Below are positions 1 through 9,685 of a stretch of DNA of 64,000 nt, piece by piece. Location: the NCBI GenBank assembly GCA_017881265.1, contig JADGRA010000067.1:1-64000 (forward strand). The letters are read 5' to 3'. Below the pieces are notes generated by a model. That model did no database searches, had not been told where the DNA came from, and saw only the letters and a program-made list of their open reading frames with translations. The position numbers and the translations under genes are program-made. Every line of letters begins with the position of its first letter. The stretch's first letter is position 1. Source of the stretch: Myxococcaceae bacterium (lineage in GTDB: Bacteria; Myxococcota; Myxococcia; Myxococcales; Myxococcaceae).

Positions 1-288
1 CCTTGGCAGACGGCCGCCGCGGTGGGTGCGGGCGCGGCGCTGGTGGACGTCTCGGGCGACGGCACCCTGCGCCTGGCGGCCAGCGCCGACGCCGCCGTGC
101 CGGCGCACGACAGCGTGCGCCTCCTCCGACTGGATGACGGCGCGCCGGAGGGGGCCGTGGAAGTGCCAGGCCGCATCCTCCAGGTGGCCGCCGCGGCCCT
201 GGACGGCCCCGGCGCCGAAGCGCTGCTTTTGGGCGTCTGGCTTCCGGGCGGCGGCGCGCAGCTGCGGCTGGTGCGGGGGGCGCGGTGA
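1..288 (+). CDS. C-terminal part of a protein that begins upstream of the window (hypothetical)
   Basis: Frame open from base 1 to a stop at 286-288; the GTG of the next gene overlaps the stop. Confidence 0.55.
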   Translation, partial: PWQTAAAVGAGAALVDVSGDGTLRLAASADAAVPAHDSVRLLRLDDGAPEGAVEVPGRILQVAAAALDGPGAEALLLGVWLPGGGAQLRLVRGAR

Positions 289-1682
289 AGCCGCCGCTGG
301 GTGCAGCCGCGCTTCTTTTCCTCGGCCTTCTGGCCGGGCCGGCCGCGGGGGCGGCGCGCGCCCGCGACGGCGGCACCCTGGCCGTCGGCCTGGTGGGCCT
401 TGGCCCGCCGGTGGCGGACACCAGCGCGGACAGTCCGGAGGCGGCCAGCGCCCGGGCGCTTTTGGCCCTGCCCCTGTGCCGGTTACGGCCTGGCCCCGTG
501 CCCCTCCTCGCCAGCCTGACGCGCACCAGCGCCGGGCCCCAGGAGGAAGTGCACCTGGTGCCGCTGCCCGGGGCGCGCTTTGCCGACGGCAGCCCGCTGC
601 GCGCCGAGGACGTCGCCGCGTCCTTGCGGGCGCTGGCCCGCGCCGCCAGTCCCTACCTTTCGCTGCTGGCGCCGGTGGCCGACCTGGACGCCGCGCTGCA
701 GGCGGAGGCCCTGTCCCCGGAGGCGGGGCTGCGCCTGCCCCTGGCCTACGCCTGGCCTGACTTGGAAGCCTCGCTGTGCCACCCGGCCTTCACCCCGACG
801 CGGGGCCGCCCGGGCGGCGGGCCAGCCCAGGGGGTGGGCCTGTACGCGCCCGGGGCGGAGGGGCGCCTTTGGGCCGCCCGCGGCGCGCCGCGGGGGCCGC
901 CCTTCCCGGCCGCCCTCGCCTTCTCCCCCCTGCGCGGCCGCGCCGCCGCGCAGGCGCTGCAGCGCGGAGAAGTCCACGCGCTGCTGGGCGAGACAACCGG
1001 GCCCGACGGCGGGCCCCTCCTCTTCGCCACCTACCTGGTGTACCGCCCGGACGCGCTTCCCGCCGGCGCCCGCGCCGCGCTGGAGGCGGTGGACGTGCAG
1101 GCCCTGGTGCGCACGTTTGTGCCCGGACCGGCGGTGGCCCTGCACGCGCTTTTGCCAGACGCCCTGCTGCCGGCTGGCGCGGCGGCCCCGGCCCCCCCCC
1201 GGCCACCGGCGGCTGCGGCCGCCCCCGCCCGCCCCTTCACCCTGGGGTACGAAGTCGGCGTGGCCGACCAGCGTGCGGTGGCAGAAAGGCTGCAAGTGCT
1301 TTTGCATGACAGGGGCTTCCCGGTGCGCCTGCGCGCGGACAGCCGGGCCGCCCTGCTGCAGGCCCGCAGCACAGGCGCGCTGGAGGCGACCCTGGTTTCC
1401 CTGCTGCTGCCGCCCCTTCCGGCCCCCGCCCTGGCACTGGTGCTGGGGCTGGCACAGGACGCAGCCCTGCTGCAGCGCGAATTGCCCGCCCTGGGGCAGG
1501 AAGGGGACGCCTCGGCCCGCGCCGTCCGCGCAGCCCAGCGCGCCCTGGCCCTGGCGGCGCAGGTGCCCGTGCTTCCCCTGTACGTCCGGGGGCTGCGGGC
1601 CGGCGTCGGCGAGGCCCTGGTGGACGCGCGCCGGGACGGCTTCGGGCTGCTGGTGCTGGACGACGCCTGGCTTCTGCGCTGA
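285..1682 (+). CDS. Family 5 (peptide/nickel-type) extracellular solute-binding-like protein
   Basis: Signal-peptide-like N-terminus and FADGSPLRAEDVAASLRAL motif typical of SBP_bac_5. Confidence 0.7.
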   Translation: MKPPLGAAALLFLGLLAGPAAGAARARDGGTLAVGLVGLGPPVADTSADSPEAASARALLALPLCRLRPGPVPLLASLTRTSAGPQEEVHLVPLPGARFADGSPLRAEDVAASLRALARAASPYLSLLAPVADLDAALQAEALSPEAGLRLPLAYAWPDLEASLCHPAFTPTRGRPGGGPAQGVGLYAPGAEGRLWAARGAPRGPPFPAALAFSPLRGRAAAQALQRGEVHALLGETTGPDGGPLLFATYLVYRPDALPAGARAALEAVDVQALVRTFVPGPAVALHALLPDALLPAGAAAPAPPRPPAAAAAPARPFTLGYEVGVADQRAVAERLQVLLHDRGFPVRLRADSRAALLQARSTGALEATLVSLLLPPLPAPALALVLGLAQDAALLQRELPALGQEGDASARAVRAAQRALALAAQVPVLPLYVRGLRAGVGEALVDARRDGFGLLVLDDAWLLR

Positions 1683-1708
1683 AGGGGGGCGTGGGCCCCG
1701 CACACCCC

Positions 1709-3376
1709 ATGCGCCTGCGCACGCGACTTTCCCTGGCCTTCGCCGCCCTCGCGGTGCTGCCCCTCCTCGTCTCCGCCCCCTTCGTCGCAAGGCGGCTGCG
1801 GACGACGTTTGACCGCGAGTTGGAACGCCGCGCCGAGTCCGCCGCGGCGCTGGTGACGGCGTCCGCGCAGCGGCTGCGCACGCGGGTGGCGGAGGCGGTG
1901 GCCGCCGCGGCGGCGGACAAGGGCGCCGAGGAACTTGCCCGCGCGCTGCAAGGCCCGGGGCCCCTGCCCCCACCGGACGCCGCGCGCGCCCTGGCCGAGG
2001 GGCGGGGGCTGTCCGTCCTGGCGCTGTTGGACGCCAGCGGCCAGGTGCGCAGCAGCGCCCACTTCCCCGCGCGCGCCGGCGACGTGGACAGGGGGCTGCT
2101 GGCCGCGCTGCAGGCGCCTTCCGGGGTGCCGGTGGTGGCAGACGTGCAGGTGGCCGCGCCGGAGGGGCCGCGCGTCTGGCCGGCGCTTCTGTCCTGTCGC
2201 CCGGTGGAAGGGGTGCCGGGCGCCTTCCTGGTGGGTGGGGTGCTACTGGACGGCGCGCTGGCGGCCGCGCTGTCCGCGGAAAGCGGCGCCGAGGTGGAAG
2301 TCCGCCGGGGCAGCCAGGTGCTGGGCAGCGCCGGGGTGGCCAGCGGCCGGCAGCTGTGGCGGCTGGTGCCGCTGGGGGCAGACGCTGCCGCCGCGGTGGC
2401 GGTGGGCGACGCCGCCTCGGCCGAGGCGGAGGAAGCGCTGCTGCTGGCGCTGGCCCTGGTGGTGGGCGCCGGGCTGCTGCTGTCCGTCGCCTTGGGCGTG
2501 CTGTTGGCCCGGCGCACCACCCGGCCCCTGGAAGCCCTCACCGCCGGCGCGCGGGCGGTGGCCGAAGGCAAGCTGCAGACGCGCGTGGAGGGGACGGCGC
2601 CGGGGGAGGTGGGCCTTCTGGTGGAGGCCTTCAACTACATGACGGCACAGCTGTCGGCCACCACCACGGCGCTGGTGAAGGCGGAACGGGTGGCGGCCTG
2701 GGAGGAGGTAGCACGGGGACTGGCGCACGAGTTGAAGAACCCCCTCACGCCGCTGCAGACGGCCCTGGAGACGCTGGGCGCGGCGCAGGCGGCGGGCAGC
2801 CCGCGGTTTGCGGACTTGTTCCGCGAGGCGGCGCCGGCCATGCGCGAGGAGGTGGAACGCCTGAAGCGCACGGTGGACGCCTTCGCCCGCTTCGCCCGGC
2901 TTCCGCCGTCCAGCCCGTCGCCCGTGGACCTGGGGGCTTGGGCCGAGCAGGCCCTCGCCCTGGACGCCGCCTCGCCCGCCGTCGCCCGGGAGACGTCGCT
3001 GGCCAAAGGCCTCACTGTCCGGGCGGACCGGGACCAGCTGGCGCAGGTGCTGCACAACCTGTTGCGCAATGCCGAGGAGGCGCAAGCCGGCCGCGCACCT
3101 TGGGTGGCGGTACGGGTGCGGGCGGAGGGGCCGTGGGCCCTTCTGGAAGTAGAGGACGCCGGCCCGGGCGTCCGGGAGGAGGAGGCCGAGTCGCTGTTTG
3201 CCCCCGGCTTCAGCAAGAAGCCCGGCGGCACCGGCCTCGGCCTGGCCATTGCCCGGAGGATTGCGACGGAACATGGCGGCAGCCTGGAGGTGGTGCGCGG
3301 CGGCCGCGGCGGCGCAGTTTTCCGGCTGCGCCTGCCCTTGCTGGCGGATGGGCACGGGCCCGCGGCCCCGCGCTAG
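1709..3376 (+). CDS. HAMP-domain sensor histidine kinase (NtrY-like)
   Basis: Two TM segments, HAMP, H-box GLAHELKNPLTPLQ, N-box LLRNAEEA, G-box GTGLGLAIARRIATEHGG. Confidence 0.92.
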   Translation: MRLRTRLSLAFAALAVLPLLVSAPFVARRLRTTFDRELERRAESAAALVTASAQRLRTRVAEAVAAAAADKGAEELARALQGPGPLPPPDAARALAEGRGLSVLALLDASGQVRSSAHFPARAGDVDRGLLAALQAPSGVPVVADVQVAAPEGPRVWPALLSCRPVEGVPGAFLVGGVLLDGALAAALSAESGAEVEVRRGSQVLGSAGVASGRQLWRLVPLGADAAAAVAVGDAASAEAEEALLLALALVVGAGLLLSVALGVLLARRTTRPLEALTAGARAVAEGKLQTRVEGTAPGEVGLLVEAFNYMTAQLSATTTALVKAERVAAWEEVARGLAHELKNPLTPLQTALETLGAAQAAGSPRFADLFREAAPAMREEVERLKRTVDAFARFARLPPSSPSPVDLGAWAEQALALDAASPAVARETSLAKGLTVRADRDQLAQVLHNLLRNAEEAQAGRAPWVAVRVRAEGPWALLEVEDAGPGVREEEAESLFAPGFSKKPGGTGLGLAIARRIATEHGGSLEVVRGGRGGAVFRLRLPLLADGHGPAAPR

Positions 3377-5172
3377 TCCTTCACCGGGGTGGCCTTGAGG
3401 GCGGCCTTCCCGTCCTTCACGTACACGCTGAAGCGCACCGTGCGGCAGGCGTACTTGGTGATGAGCTGGTCGCGATTCTTCCGCAGCTTCTGGGCAAACC
3501 TTTCGTAGGTGAGGCCGTCGGCGGACTCGCCGCACTCCTGCCGCTGGGCGACGAAGTCCTGGTACACGTCCTGGAAATGTTCCTCGTCCGGTGCCGACGT
3601 CGCCGCCAGCTGCCGCGGCCGGGGGACGGGCGTCGTCACCGGGCGGGCCGCCTGCAGCAACTCCGGTGGGATGTCCGCCACCCGCGTGGTGTCCGGGATG
3701 GCGTTGGCCAGCGGCCCGACCGCGCCGAAGCCAGAGGGCGGCGCGTTGAAGTCGGGCAATTCCGGAATGGGGTAGGCCGTCGTCGGCTGGTGGTCCGAGT
3801 CAAGGGGCGGCGGGGGCGGCGCGGCGCGCGCGCCGGGGAAACGGCCGCCAATGGGGGCCGAGGGGGTCCGCTGCATGGAGGCGGAGGGCAGCGGCGTGCG
3901 CGGGGGGGGCGGCGGCGGCATGGCGTCCAGCAAGGCGGAGAGGTCCTCCACCGGCGGTGGCGGGGGCAGCCGGGACAGGGGGACAGGCGGCGGCTCGAAG
4001 TCCAGGACGGCGCCGCCCAGTGCCGCCGGCGCCGCGTCGAAGACGGAGGACGCCCGGGCCGCGGCCGGCAGGGGCGCCGGCGGCAGCGGTGCGGGCGACG
4101 CCTCCGCCACGGACGGTGCCGGGGCCGGCTCCAGGGCGCGCACCGGCACCACCGGCCGGGGGGGAGGGGTGGTGCGGCGCGGGGGAGGCAGCGTGTCCTC
4201 GTCCGGGCGCGGCGCGCGCGCAGGCTGGTTGCGACTCGTCCAGGCCACAGCGGCCACCAGCAGCAGCGCCAGCCCGGTGATGCAGCTGAGGGCGAAGCGC
4301 TGCGTGTCGGCCAGGGTGGACATGAAGGGTTCCAGGTTGGCCACCGCCAGCACCTCCACCGGCTGGCCAGGGAGGCTGCGGCGGACGGCGACGCGCAGGG
4401 CCGGCTCCCCGCCGGACGTCCACAGGGGCAGCTTCAGCGGACCCAGCGCGCCGGCGCTTCCGCGCACCGCCGCGGCATTCTTCCCCACCGGCGTCTCCCG
4501 AAGCGCCGCCGGCAGCACGGCGCGGTCCGGCCCGCCGGAGGCCACCAGCTTCCCGGACGTGACGAAGCCCACCGCGGCCAGGCCCAGTTCCAGCGACACC
4601 TGGTCCGCCGTGCTGTCGGGAAGCAGCGGCCCACCCACCACCAGCGTGCCCAGCGCATGGGCGTCCTTGTCGGAGCCCGTCAGCGGGACGCTGAAGAACA
4701 AGTCATAGGCGCCGTAGGCGTCGCGCGTCTGCCCGTCGCTGCCGGCACCGGCCAGCACGTCCACCTCCACGCCGGACAGGCCCGGGCCCGGGCTGTCCGC
4801 CCCGTGGACGTAGCTGCCACCCGCGTCGGCGCGCACCCCCAGGACGAGGGCACCCCGCAGCCCGGTGGAGACGGCGTCCTGGGCCACCCGGCGCACCGCC
4901 CCCATGCGTTCGGCGGCCAATTCGGACTTGCCGGCGCGCAGCGCCTCCAGCGTGCCCCAGGTGGCGGGCGAGGCGGACAGGCGCAAGGTGAGGGCTTGCA
5001 ATTCCGCCCGCCGCGCCGCCACCCGCACCGCGACGGCGTCCACGGCACGCGCGGCGTAGGCCGCGGCCTGCTGCTCGGCCTGAGCGCTTTGGGAGGAGGC
5101 GGAGATGGACAGCTCAGCGAGCCAGAGCACCAGCGCCGGCAACGCGAAGAGCAACGGCCAAAGGCGGGGCAT
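3373..5172 (-). CDS. MXAN_5187-family-like myxococcal protein (membrane anchor, proline-rich linker, conserved C-terminal domain)
   Basis: 599-aa ORF; N-terminal TM plus extracytoplasmic sensor-like region; C-terminal EEHFQDVYQDFVAQRQECGE...; family name from memory. Confidence 0.65.
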   Translation of the reverse strand: MPRLWPLLFALPALVLWLAELSISASSQSAQAEQQAAAYAARAVDAVAVRVAARRAELQALTLRLSASPATWGTLEALRAGKSELAAERMGAVRRVAQDAVSTGLRGALVLGVRADAGGSYVHGADSPGPGLSGVEVDVLAGAGSDGQTRDAYGAYDLFFSVPLTGSDKDAHALGTLVVGGPLLPDSTADQVSLELGLAAVGFVTSGKLVASGGPDRAVLPAALRETPVGKNAAAVRGSAGALGPLKLPLWTSGGEPALRVAVRRSLPGQPVEVLAVANLEPFMSTLADTQRFALSCITGLALLLVAAVAWTSRNQPARAPRPDEDTLPPPRRTTPPPRPVVPVRALEPAPAPSVAEASPAPLPPAPLPAAARASSVFDAAPAALGGAVLDFEPPPVPLSRLPPPPPVEDLSALLDAMPPPPPPRTPLPSASMQRTPSAPIGGRFPGARAAPPPPPLDSDHQPTTAYPIPELPDFNAPPSGFGAVGPLANAIPDTTRVADIPPELLQAARPVTTPVPRPRQLAATSAPDEEHFQDVYQDFVAQRQECGESADGLTYERFAQKLRKNRDQLITKYACRTVRFSVYVKDGKAALKATPVKD

Positions 5173-5291
5173 CGCCTTCCTTTGTCGAGGCGGAAGAAAT
5201 GCCTAGTAAACGTGGGCTTATACGCGTGCCGCCCAACCTCGGACAAGCGCCCCTTCGGCGGCGACGCCCGGGCTGCGACGGGCGAGAGGCG

Positions 5292-5651
5292 CTACGTCTC
5301 CTCCACCGGGAGGTCCGCCAGGGCGGCCCCGCCCGCGTGGTGGTGGTGCTTGTCCAGCCAGCGCTTGGCCGCACGTTCCAGGCGGTCGCACGCCCCCACC
5401 ACCGCCTTGCGCACGTCGTCGGACGTCTCCTCCACGTGAATGGCCGGCACCCCCGGCACGCGCAAGGTGACGCGCGCGGACTGGTCCACCCCGCCCTTGG
5501 CGGTGTTGGTGTCCACCAGGTGCACCTCCACCGCCACCGCCTGCTGCTGGAAAATGCGCCCGAGTGCCCGCTCCAGGTGCACCTCGACGAAGCTTCTCAG
5601 CGACTCGTCCACCTCCACGTGGACGCCTCGAACAAGCAGTTGCATGCGCAT
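5292..5651 (-). CDS. HPF/RaiA-family ribosome-associated protein-like
   Basis: MRMQLLVRGVHVEVDESLRSFVEVHLERALGRIF...AIHVEETSDDVRKAVVGACDRLERAAKRW; S30AE-like length and pattern. Confidence 0.7.
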   Translation of the reverse strand: MRMQLLVRGVHVEVDESLRSFVEVHLERALGRIFQQQAVAVEVHLVDTNTAKGGVDQSARVTLRVPGVPAIHVEETSDDVRKAVVGACDRLERAAKRWLDKHHHHAGGAALADLPVEET

Positions 5652-5798
5652 CCCTTCTGTCCACCCGCACCACAAGCGGCAGGACGCTGACAGCCAGTAT
5701 GCGCCAAAGCCCGGGGCGGTGCCCTGCCTGACGGCACGCCGGGCGTGCCCATCCTGGGGCCCACCCATGCCCCCGGCCCTGCTAGGCTGCACAGCACC

Positions 5799-6098
5799 AT
5801 GGCCGAGGACAAACGCCGCTTCACCCGCATTGCCCAGGTGGATGACCCGCTGACGCTGGAGACCTACAAGCACGTCCTGCAAGCGGCCCACATTCCGGTG
5901 CTGTCCCTGGACGACGGCGGCATGGTGGGCGGTATTACCGACGGTTTCGGGGGCCGGCTGTATGAAATTCAGGTGCCGGAGGAGTTGGCGGCCAAGGCCA
6001 CCAAGCTTCTGACGGAGGAACAGGCCCGCCTGGAGGCCTCCGCGGAGGAAGCGGGCAAGGCCGCCGAGCGCGAGGAAGCCGAGGGCGAGCGCCACTAA
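5799..6098 (+). CDS. DUF2007-like putative signal-transducing protein
   Basis: DPLTLETYKHVLQAAHIPVLSLDDG...YEIQVPEELAAKATKLL. Confidence 0.6.
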   Translation: MAEDKRRFTRIAQVDDPLTLETYKHVLQAAHIPVLSLDDGGMVGGITDGFGGRLYEIQVPEELAAKATKLLTEEQARLEASAEEAGKAAEREEAEGERH

Positions 6099-6949
6099 GG
6101 CGCCCGCTGTGGCCCGGCCTCGGCCTGGGCCCCCGGCTCCTGCAGCTGCCAGAGGCTGATGCCCACCAGCTTCCAGCCCAGGCTGGCCTGGCGGGCGAGG
6201 AAGTGTCCCAGCTCCTCGTCCACCACCGCCCTTTGGCCGACACTGGTGGCATGCCGCAGGTAGGTGTGCCCGCCGTCCTGGACGACGAGGCCGAGGTGAC
6301 TGACGCGTGTGACGCGCGAAGGGCTGTCCTCCCGCACCACCAGCAGCAGCGTGCCGCTAGGAAACTGGCCCGCGTGCGCCCCGACGTGCGGCAGCGGAAG
6401 CAGCCCGAAGCCGTAGTGGCCCGTCGCGTGGACGGACGCGGGCAGGGCCAGGGCGCGCGCTTCCGGGGACTGCCAGGACGCCTCGCCCAGCACCTTCTCC
6501 GCACTCACCGCGTCCGCGCCGCCCAAGGCGAGGGTGACGTCCCGGGCGAAGCCGGCGCGGGCGTTGGCCGGAAGCCAGTCCGCCTCCATCAAGTGGTTGC
6601 GCGTTTCATAGCCGACGCGGCCGTCCCGGTAGCGGATGGCGTCCAGCCGGGGCAGCACCTCCTCGGGCCGGTGGGCCAACGCCAGCGCCAGCGACTCCTC
6701 GACGAAGGTGACGCAGTCCACCCTGTCCCAGCGCAGCCGCGGGTCCGCGTCGAAGCCCGTCCCTTCCCCCAGCGGCGAGAGGCCATAGGGCGTGCCGAGG
6801 AAGCGCGCGGAGGCGGCCAGCAGCCGCGCTTCAAAGGGCAGCGGCTGCAGTTCCGCCAGCGCCTTGGTGCGCCCGGCGTCGTCCAGCGCCTCCCAGCGCA
6901 CCGGCGCGGCGGTCACAAGCAGCAGGAGGAGGGCGGCGGGAGGGGACAA
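6095..6949 (-). CDS. DUF1460 (N-acetylmuramoyl-L-alanine amidase-like) protein
   Basis: FLGTPYGLSPLGEGTGFDADPRLRWDRVDCVTFVEESLALA typical of DUF1460. Confidence 0.82.
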   Translation of the reverse strand: MSPPAALLLLLVTAAPVRWEALDDAGRTKALAELQPLPFEARLLAASARFLGTPYGLSPLGEGTGFDADPRLRWDRVDCVTFVEESLALALAHRPEEVLPRLDAIRYRDGRVGYETRNHLMEADWLPANARAGFARDVTLALGGADAVSAEKVLGEASWQSPEARALALPASVHATGHYGFGLLPLPHVGAHAGQFPSGTLLLVVREDSPSRVTRVSHLGLVVQDGGHTYLRHATSVGQRAVVDEELGHFLARQASLGWKLVGISLWQLQEPGAQAEAGPQRAP

Positions 6950-7016
6950 GCGACAGCGGCCAGCATGCGGCGGCCGGCGCAGCCGTGTCCACTTCGCGTG
7001 CCGCCCCCTTTTTTGC

Positions 7017-8438
7017 TTAGCGGCCGACGTCGGCCGCGCAGCGCTGCAGCAGGGCCCACACCGCGTCCACGTCCGGCTGGGCCGTGTCCAGCGCGCCGAT
7101 GGAGATGCGGATGAGGCGCCGCCCCTTCACCACCGCCGGGGTGACGTAGGCCTCCCCGGTGGCGTTGACGGCCTCCGCCAGCGCCAGGTTGTGGGCGTCC
7201 TCCTCGGCCGCACTGGCCCCGGGCAGAAGGTGGCGCACGCACACCGTCTGCAGCGGGACGGGCGCACAGCGTTCCCACCCAGGCGCCGCGTCCACCCGCG
7301 CGGCCAGGCCCTGGGCCAGCGCGACGTCGCGGCGCACGGCCGCGCGCAGCCCGTCGGCGCCCAGGCTGTGCAGCACAAACCACACCTTCAGCGCGCGGAA
7401 GCGGCGCCCCAGGGGAATGCCCCAGTCCCGGAAATTCTTCACCTCGGCGTCGGCCTTGGTGCGCAGGTAACTCGGGTGGGTGGACATGACGCTGAGGAGG
7501 TGGCCCACGTCCCGGACGAAGTAGGCCGTGCAGTCGAAGCCCACCCCCATCCACTTGTGGGGGTTGAAGACGACGCTGTCCGCCGCCTCCACGCCGGCCC
7601 ACATCCAGCGCAATTCCGGGCACACCATGGCGGTGCCGGCCATCGCCGCGTCCACGTGCAGCCACAAGGCATGCCGGCGGGCCACCTCGGCCACCGCCGC
7701 CACCGGGTCCATCGCAGTGGTGGACGTGGTGCCAGTGGTGGCCACCACCGCGCAAGGCTGGAGGCCGGCTGCGACGTCCGCCTGGACGGCGGACGCGAGC
7801 GCCTCCACCTGCAGCGCGTGCGCCGCGTCGGTGGGAAGGAAGCGCACGTAGTCCCGGCCGAAGCCGGCCAGCAGCGCCGCCTTCTCCACGCTGCTGTGGG
7901 CCATCTCGGACGTGTAGACGACGAGGGGCGCGTGGGCCTGCTGCAGCCCGCCGCGGCACAGGGCCAGCCCGGTGGACTTCTCCCGCGCGCACAAAAGCGC
8001 CACCAGCGTCGCGGTGCTGGCCGTGTCCTGCAGCACGCCCGAGAAGGCCAGCGGCAGGCCGAGCAGCTGCCGCAGCCACTCCAGCATGACTTCCTCCACC
8101 TCGGTGGCGGCCGGGCTGGTTTGCCAGGACATGCCTTGGGCCCCCAGCCCTGCACAGACGAGGTCCGCCAGCACCGAGGCCAGGTGCGTCTTGCTGGGGA
8201 AGTAGGCGAAGAAGCGCGGGTGGTTCCAGTGGGTGATGCCGGGCAGCACCACGCTGTCCAGAAGCGGCAGCAGCGCCTGCAGCGCCCCGGGGGCCTCCGG
8301 CGGGGTGGCCGGCAGCTGCGCGCGGATGTCCCCCGGGCGCACGGCGGACATGACGGGAAGGCCGGGCAAGTCCTCGCGGTAGCGCGCCACCCACTCCACC
8401 AGCGCATGGCCCAGCTCTCGGAATTCGTCAGGCGTCAC
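7017..8438 (-). CDS. Group II PLP-dependent decarboxylase (aromatic-L-amino-acid decarboxylase-like)
   Basis: HWNHPRFFAYFPS, PLP lysine motif FNPHKWMGVGFDC, HVDAAMAGTA. Confidence 0.92.
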   Translation of the reverse strand: MTPDEFRELGHALVEWVARYREDLPGLPVMSAVRPGDIRAQLPATPPEAPGALQALLPLLDSVVLPGITHWNHPRFFAYFPSKTHLASVLADLVCAGLGAQGMSWQTSPAATEVEEVMLEWLRQLLGLPLAFSGVLQDTASTATLVALLCAREKSTGLALCRGGLQQAHAPLVVYTSEMAHSSVEKAALLAGFGRDYVRFLPTDAAHALQVEALASAVQADVAAGLQPCAVVATTGTTSTTAMDPVAAVAEVARRHALWLHVDAAMAGTAMVCPELRWMWAGVEAADSVVFNPHKWMGVGFDCTAYFVRDVGHLLSVMSTHPSYLRTKADAEVKNFRDWGIPLGRRFRALKVWFVLHSLGADGLRAAVRRDVALAQGLAARVDAAPGWERCAPVPLQTVCVRHLLPGASAAEEDAHNLALAEAVNATGEAYVTPAVVKGRRLIRISIGALDTAQPDVDAVWALLQRCAADVGR

Positions 8439-8642
8439 GTGCGGAAGGGGGCCCCCAAAGGGGGGCCAGGCGGCGGGTGGGCGCCCCGCACTCTGCCATG
8501 GTTGGGCAAGGACGGGCCCCTGCTCCCCGTCCCCCGCGGCGAGGCGGTGCGTCAAGACGGGGAAGTTGTCCGCGACCGCGGCGCGGGGGCTGCTACACTC
8601 CCCTTTCTGGCGGCCAGGGCCCAGGCGCCGTGAGGTGAGAGG

Positions 8643-9674
8643 ATGCCTCGTTACGAGGTGCACATTCCCGGGGCGCAGCCCGACGGCCTCACCGTCACGC
8701 TGCGCGTGGATGCGCCCAACTGGATGCAGGCGCTGAAGTCGGGCTTCCTCAAGCTGGGCGAGGCGGGCCTGGTGGTGCACAACGTCCTGGTCGACGTCGC
8801 CGACGACGGTTCTCTGCACGTCACCGAAGGCAGCAGCGGCCGCGTTTTCCGCATTCGCGAATTGACGGCCGAAGAGGACGCCCGGGCCAAGGTGAAGCCC
8901 GCCGTCTCCCCCACCCCGGACCCCAGCAGCGCCCCGACGGTGGTGGTGCGGGCGGTGCTCCCGAACGCCCGCGCGGCCCCGGACACGGACCCCAGGGCGA
9001 CAGCACAGCCCGCCGCCGTCCCCGACCGCCCGGTGGCGCGCAGCGCGCCGCGCCCCACGCCGCTGTCCACCCCGGCGGTGGTGCTTCCCAGCGCCCGCAT
9101 TCAGGAGTTGAGCGGGCCTACCGAGCCGGTGCGCGGCACCATCGGCCGACCGCGTCCCCCGCCCCCGCCGCGCGAAATGGAGGACGTCCTGGCCGAGGTG
9201 TTCGACCGCGTGCAGGGCGTCTACCAGCACCGGGACGCGGCGAGCGGCCTGTACTACCTGCTGGACCTGGCCCTGGAGAAGATTCCGGCCGAGTCCGGAA
9301 GCGCCTTCTCCGCGGAGTTGATTACCGGCGCCCTGCGCTTCGTCGCGGTGCGCGGGCCGAAGGCCAAGGAGATTCTGGAGTCGCGCGCCGTCATCCCCGC
9401 CGGGCAGGGCATTGCCGGCTTCTGCACCGCGGAGGGCGTCAGCCTGGCGCTCTCCGATGTGCACCGGGACCCCCGCTGGTACTCGGCCATTGCCGACCGC
9501 GTGCAGTACGACACCCGCAGCCTTCTGTGCTCGCCCATGGTGTCCTCGGGCCGGGCCTACGGGTGCCTGGAGTTGGTCAACCGCAAGCCCTCCGCCACCT
9601 TCACGGACCAGGAGGTGGGCCTTCTGGCCTACATCGCCCACCAGGGGGCGCTCTTCCTCAAGGCCCTCGGCTAA
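8643..9674 (+). CDS. GAF domain-containing protein
   Basis: C-terminal GAF pattern (AVIPAGQGIAGFCTAEGVSLALSDV...SLLCSPMVSSGRAYGCLELVNR). Confidence 0.85.
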   Translation: MPRYEVHIPGAQPDGLTVTLRVDAPNWMQALKSGFLKLGEAGLVVHNVLVDVADDGSLHVTEGSSGRVFRIRELTAEEDARAKVKPAVSPTPDPSSAPTVVVRAVLPNARAAPDTDPRATAQPAAVPDRPVARSAPRPTPLSTPAVVLPSARIQELSGPTEPVRGTIGRPRPPPPPREMEDVLAEVFDRVQGVYQHRDAASGLYYLLDLALEKIPAESGSAFSAELITGALRFVAVRGPKAKEILESRAVIPAGQGIAGFCTAEGVSLALSDVHRDPRWYSAIADRVQYDTRSLLCSPMVSSGRAYGCLELVNRKPSATFTDQEVGLLAYIAHQGALFLKALG

Positions 9675-9685
9675 GGGGGGCGCAC

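Noticed and set aside
483-1973. 496-aa minus-strand ORF opposite the SBP-like gene
   Set aside because: Gln/Arg/Gly-rich shadow translation; the plus-strand gene has family motifs and ordered start/stop junctions
5292-5330. His-rich KHHHHAGG near the C-terminus of the HPF-like protein as a metal site
   Set aside because: Four His in a short tail is too little evidence; could be composition only
2356-5439. 1027-aa plus-strand ORF
   Set aside because: Low-complexity Gly/Arg/Ala translation spanning parts of a clear histidine kinase and the antisense of the MXAN_5187-like gene; a high-GC shadow ORF
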